Part shown: in pieces, positions 62,801 through 64,000 of the stretch
Layout: every line of letters starts with the position of its first letter
Numbering within the stretch: position 1 is the stretch's first letter
Source: Aquipseudomonas alcaligenes NBRC 14159
GTDB lineage: Bacteria; Pseudomonadota; Gammaproteobacteria; Pseudomonadales; Pseudomonadaceae
NCBI RefSeq assembly: GCF_000467105.1
Contig: NZ_BATI01000006.1
Coordinates: 124,001-188,000, forward strand
DNA length: 64,000 bases
Direction of reading: 5' to 3'
The notes under the pieces: generated by a model
What the model was told of the DNA's origin: nothing
Databases searched by the model: none
The model's input: only the letters and a program-made list of their open reading frames with translations
Program-made: the position numbers and the translations under genes

Positions 62801-64000
62801 TTACAGGTGGGCGTCCTGGTATTCCTGCTCGGCTTCGTCGAAGCGCTTATGCATGGCGTTGGACGGTGCACTGCCGATGCGGCTGAAGATGACGATGGCC
62901 AGGGTGGCGAGGATGAAGCCCGGGATGATTTCGTACAGACCCAGACCGACCCAGTTCTTCCACACCACCACGGTCACGGCACCGACGATCATGCCGGCCA
63001 GCGCGCCGTTGCGGGTCATGCCCTTCCACAGCACGGAGAGGATCACCACCGGGCCGAAGGCGGCACCGAAGCCGGCCCAGGCGTAGGACACCAGGCCCAG
63101 CACGCGGTTTTCCGGATTGGAAGCCAGAGCGATGGCAATCACGGCCACCAGCAGCACCATGGCGCGACCGACCCAGACCAGCTCGGTCTGGCTGGCGCCT
63201 TTACGCAGGAAGGCCTTGTAGAAGTCCTCGGTCAGGGCGCTGGAGCACACCAGCAACTGGCAGCTCAGGGTGGACATCACCGCGGCCAGGATGGCGGACA
63301 GCAGGATGCCGGCGATCCAGGGGTTGAACAGGATCTTGGCCAGCTCGATGAACACGCGCTCCGGGTTCTCGCTGACCGGGCCGGCGAGGTCCGGATGGGC
63401 GGAGAAGTAGGCGATACCGAAGAAGCCCACGGCCACGGCACCCGCCAGGCAGAGGATCATCCAGGTCATGGAGATGCGACGGGCAGCCGGGATCGACTTG
63501 ACCGAGTCGGCAGCCATGAAGCGCGCCAGAATGTGCGGCTGGCCGAAGTAGCCCAGGCCCCAGGCCATCAGCGAGATCACGCCGACGAAGGTGGCGCCCT
63601 TGAGCATGTCGAAGTTGGTGGCGTCTTTCAGCTCGATGGCCGCGAAGGTGGTGTCCATGCCGCCGGTGGCCACCATCACCATCACCGGGGTGAGGATCAG
63701 GGCGAAGATCATCAGGGTGGCCTGCACGGTGTCGGTCCAGCTCACCGCCAGGAAGCCACCGATGAAGGTGTAGGCGATGGTGGCGGCGGCGCCGGCCCAC
63801 AGGGCGGTCTCGTAGCTCATGCCAAAGGTGCTTTCGAACAGGCGGGCACCGGCAACCACGCCGGAGGCGCAGTAGATGGTGAAGAACACCAGAATCACCA
63901 GGGCCGAGAAGATGCGCAGGATGCGGCTGTTGTCCTCGAAGCGGTTGGTGAAGTAGTCCGGCAGGGTCAGGGCATTGCCGTTGTGCTCGGTCTGCACGCG
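62801..64000 (-). CDS. putP: Sodium/proline symporter PutP, 3' part (5' end outside the window)
   Basis: About 400 C-terminal codons of a sodium:solute symporter; the first ~100 codons lie beyond the window. The visible part begins RVQTEHNGNALTLPDYF and includes GFLAVSWTDTVQA and GYFGQPHILARFMA, which are PutP-specific, and it ends HKRFDEAEQEYQDAHL. PutP takes up proline with Na+. The partner putA is not in the window. The open frame runs through the window edge; a GTG at 63997 is not a start. Confidence 0.93.
   Translation of the reverse strand, partial: RVQTEHNGNALTLPDYFTNRFEDNSRILRIFSALVILVFFTIYCASGVVAGARLFESTFGMSYETALWAGAAATIAYTFIGGFLAVSWTDTVQATLMIFALILTPVMVMVATGGMDTTFAAIELKDATNFDMLKGATFVGVISLMAWGLGYFGQPHILARFMAADSVKSIPAARRISMTWMILCLAGAVAVGFFGIAYFSAHPDLAGPVSENPERVFIELAKILFNPWIAGILLSAILAAVMSTLSCQLLVCSSALTEDFYKAFLRKGASQTELVWVGRAMVLLVAVIAIALASNPENRVLGLVSYAWAGFGAAFGPVVILSVLWKGMTRNGALAGMIVGAVTVVVWKNWVGLGLYEIIPGFILATLAIVIFSRIGSAPSNAMHKRFDEAEQEYQDAHL

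Overview
The window is a high-GC, densely coded chromosomal segment of a Pseudomonas (sensu lato). Markers include FimL, the Npp peptide/nucleoside-antibiotic importer, the Pseudomonas-type FabI, LdcA, and the run tig-clpP-clpX-lon-hupB-ppiD-fabI. The order of much of the window matches what I recall of P. aeruginosa PAO1 from about PA1829 down to PA1792. That is recollection, not a search. There are no insertion sequences, prophages, CRISPR arrays or rRNA genes.

Layout. 1-16 kb: the tail of a phosphotransferase gene, a short-chain dehydrogenase, a SulP anion transporter, a TSUP permease, a glyoxalase-fold protein, nudC with fimL, a crotonase, nhaB, an amino-acid permease with lysine decarboxylase ldcA, dnaQ/rnhA/methyltransferase, and gloB. 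16-27 kb: mltD, an HDOD signalling protein and the five-gene nppA1A2BCD operon. 27-37 kb: fabI, then a minus-strand proteostasis block (ppiD, hupB, lon, clpX, clpP, tig) and three tRNA genes (Arg-UCU, His-GUG, Leu-UAG), with folD after them on the other strand.

37.9-53 kb looks accessory relative to the PAO1 order I remember, in which folD is followed by cysS. It carries a six-gene ABC importer resembling the rhizobial glycerol system GlpSTPQUV, divergent from an AcoR-type sigma-54 activator. The intergenic region holds a near-consensus -24/-12 promoter and six TGAACA repeats. Then come a GGDEF-EAL protein, an FKBP isomerase, a DMT exporter divergent from an Lrp/AsnC regulator, a class C beta-lactamase directly behind that regulator, and an SF1 helicase-like protein. 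The core resumes at 53 kb with cysS, glnS, ppiB and lpxH, then an SPFH protein, a flavodoxin-fold protein, a methyltransferase, a Kef-type antiporter and a putP cut by the window end.

Most noteworthy observations: (1) the sigma-54 regulatory island of the glycerol-like transporter; (2) complementary degenerate motifs in its two ATPases, implying one canonical and one degenerate ATP site; (3) a 138-bp imperfect palindrome between ppiB and lpxH that resembles a MITE or REP-type dispersed repeat; (4) a class C beta-lactamase paired with an Lrp-type regulator and not with AmpR. I found no clear evidence of a wholly new defence or mobile system.
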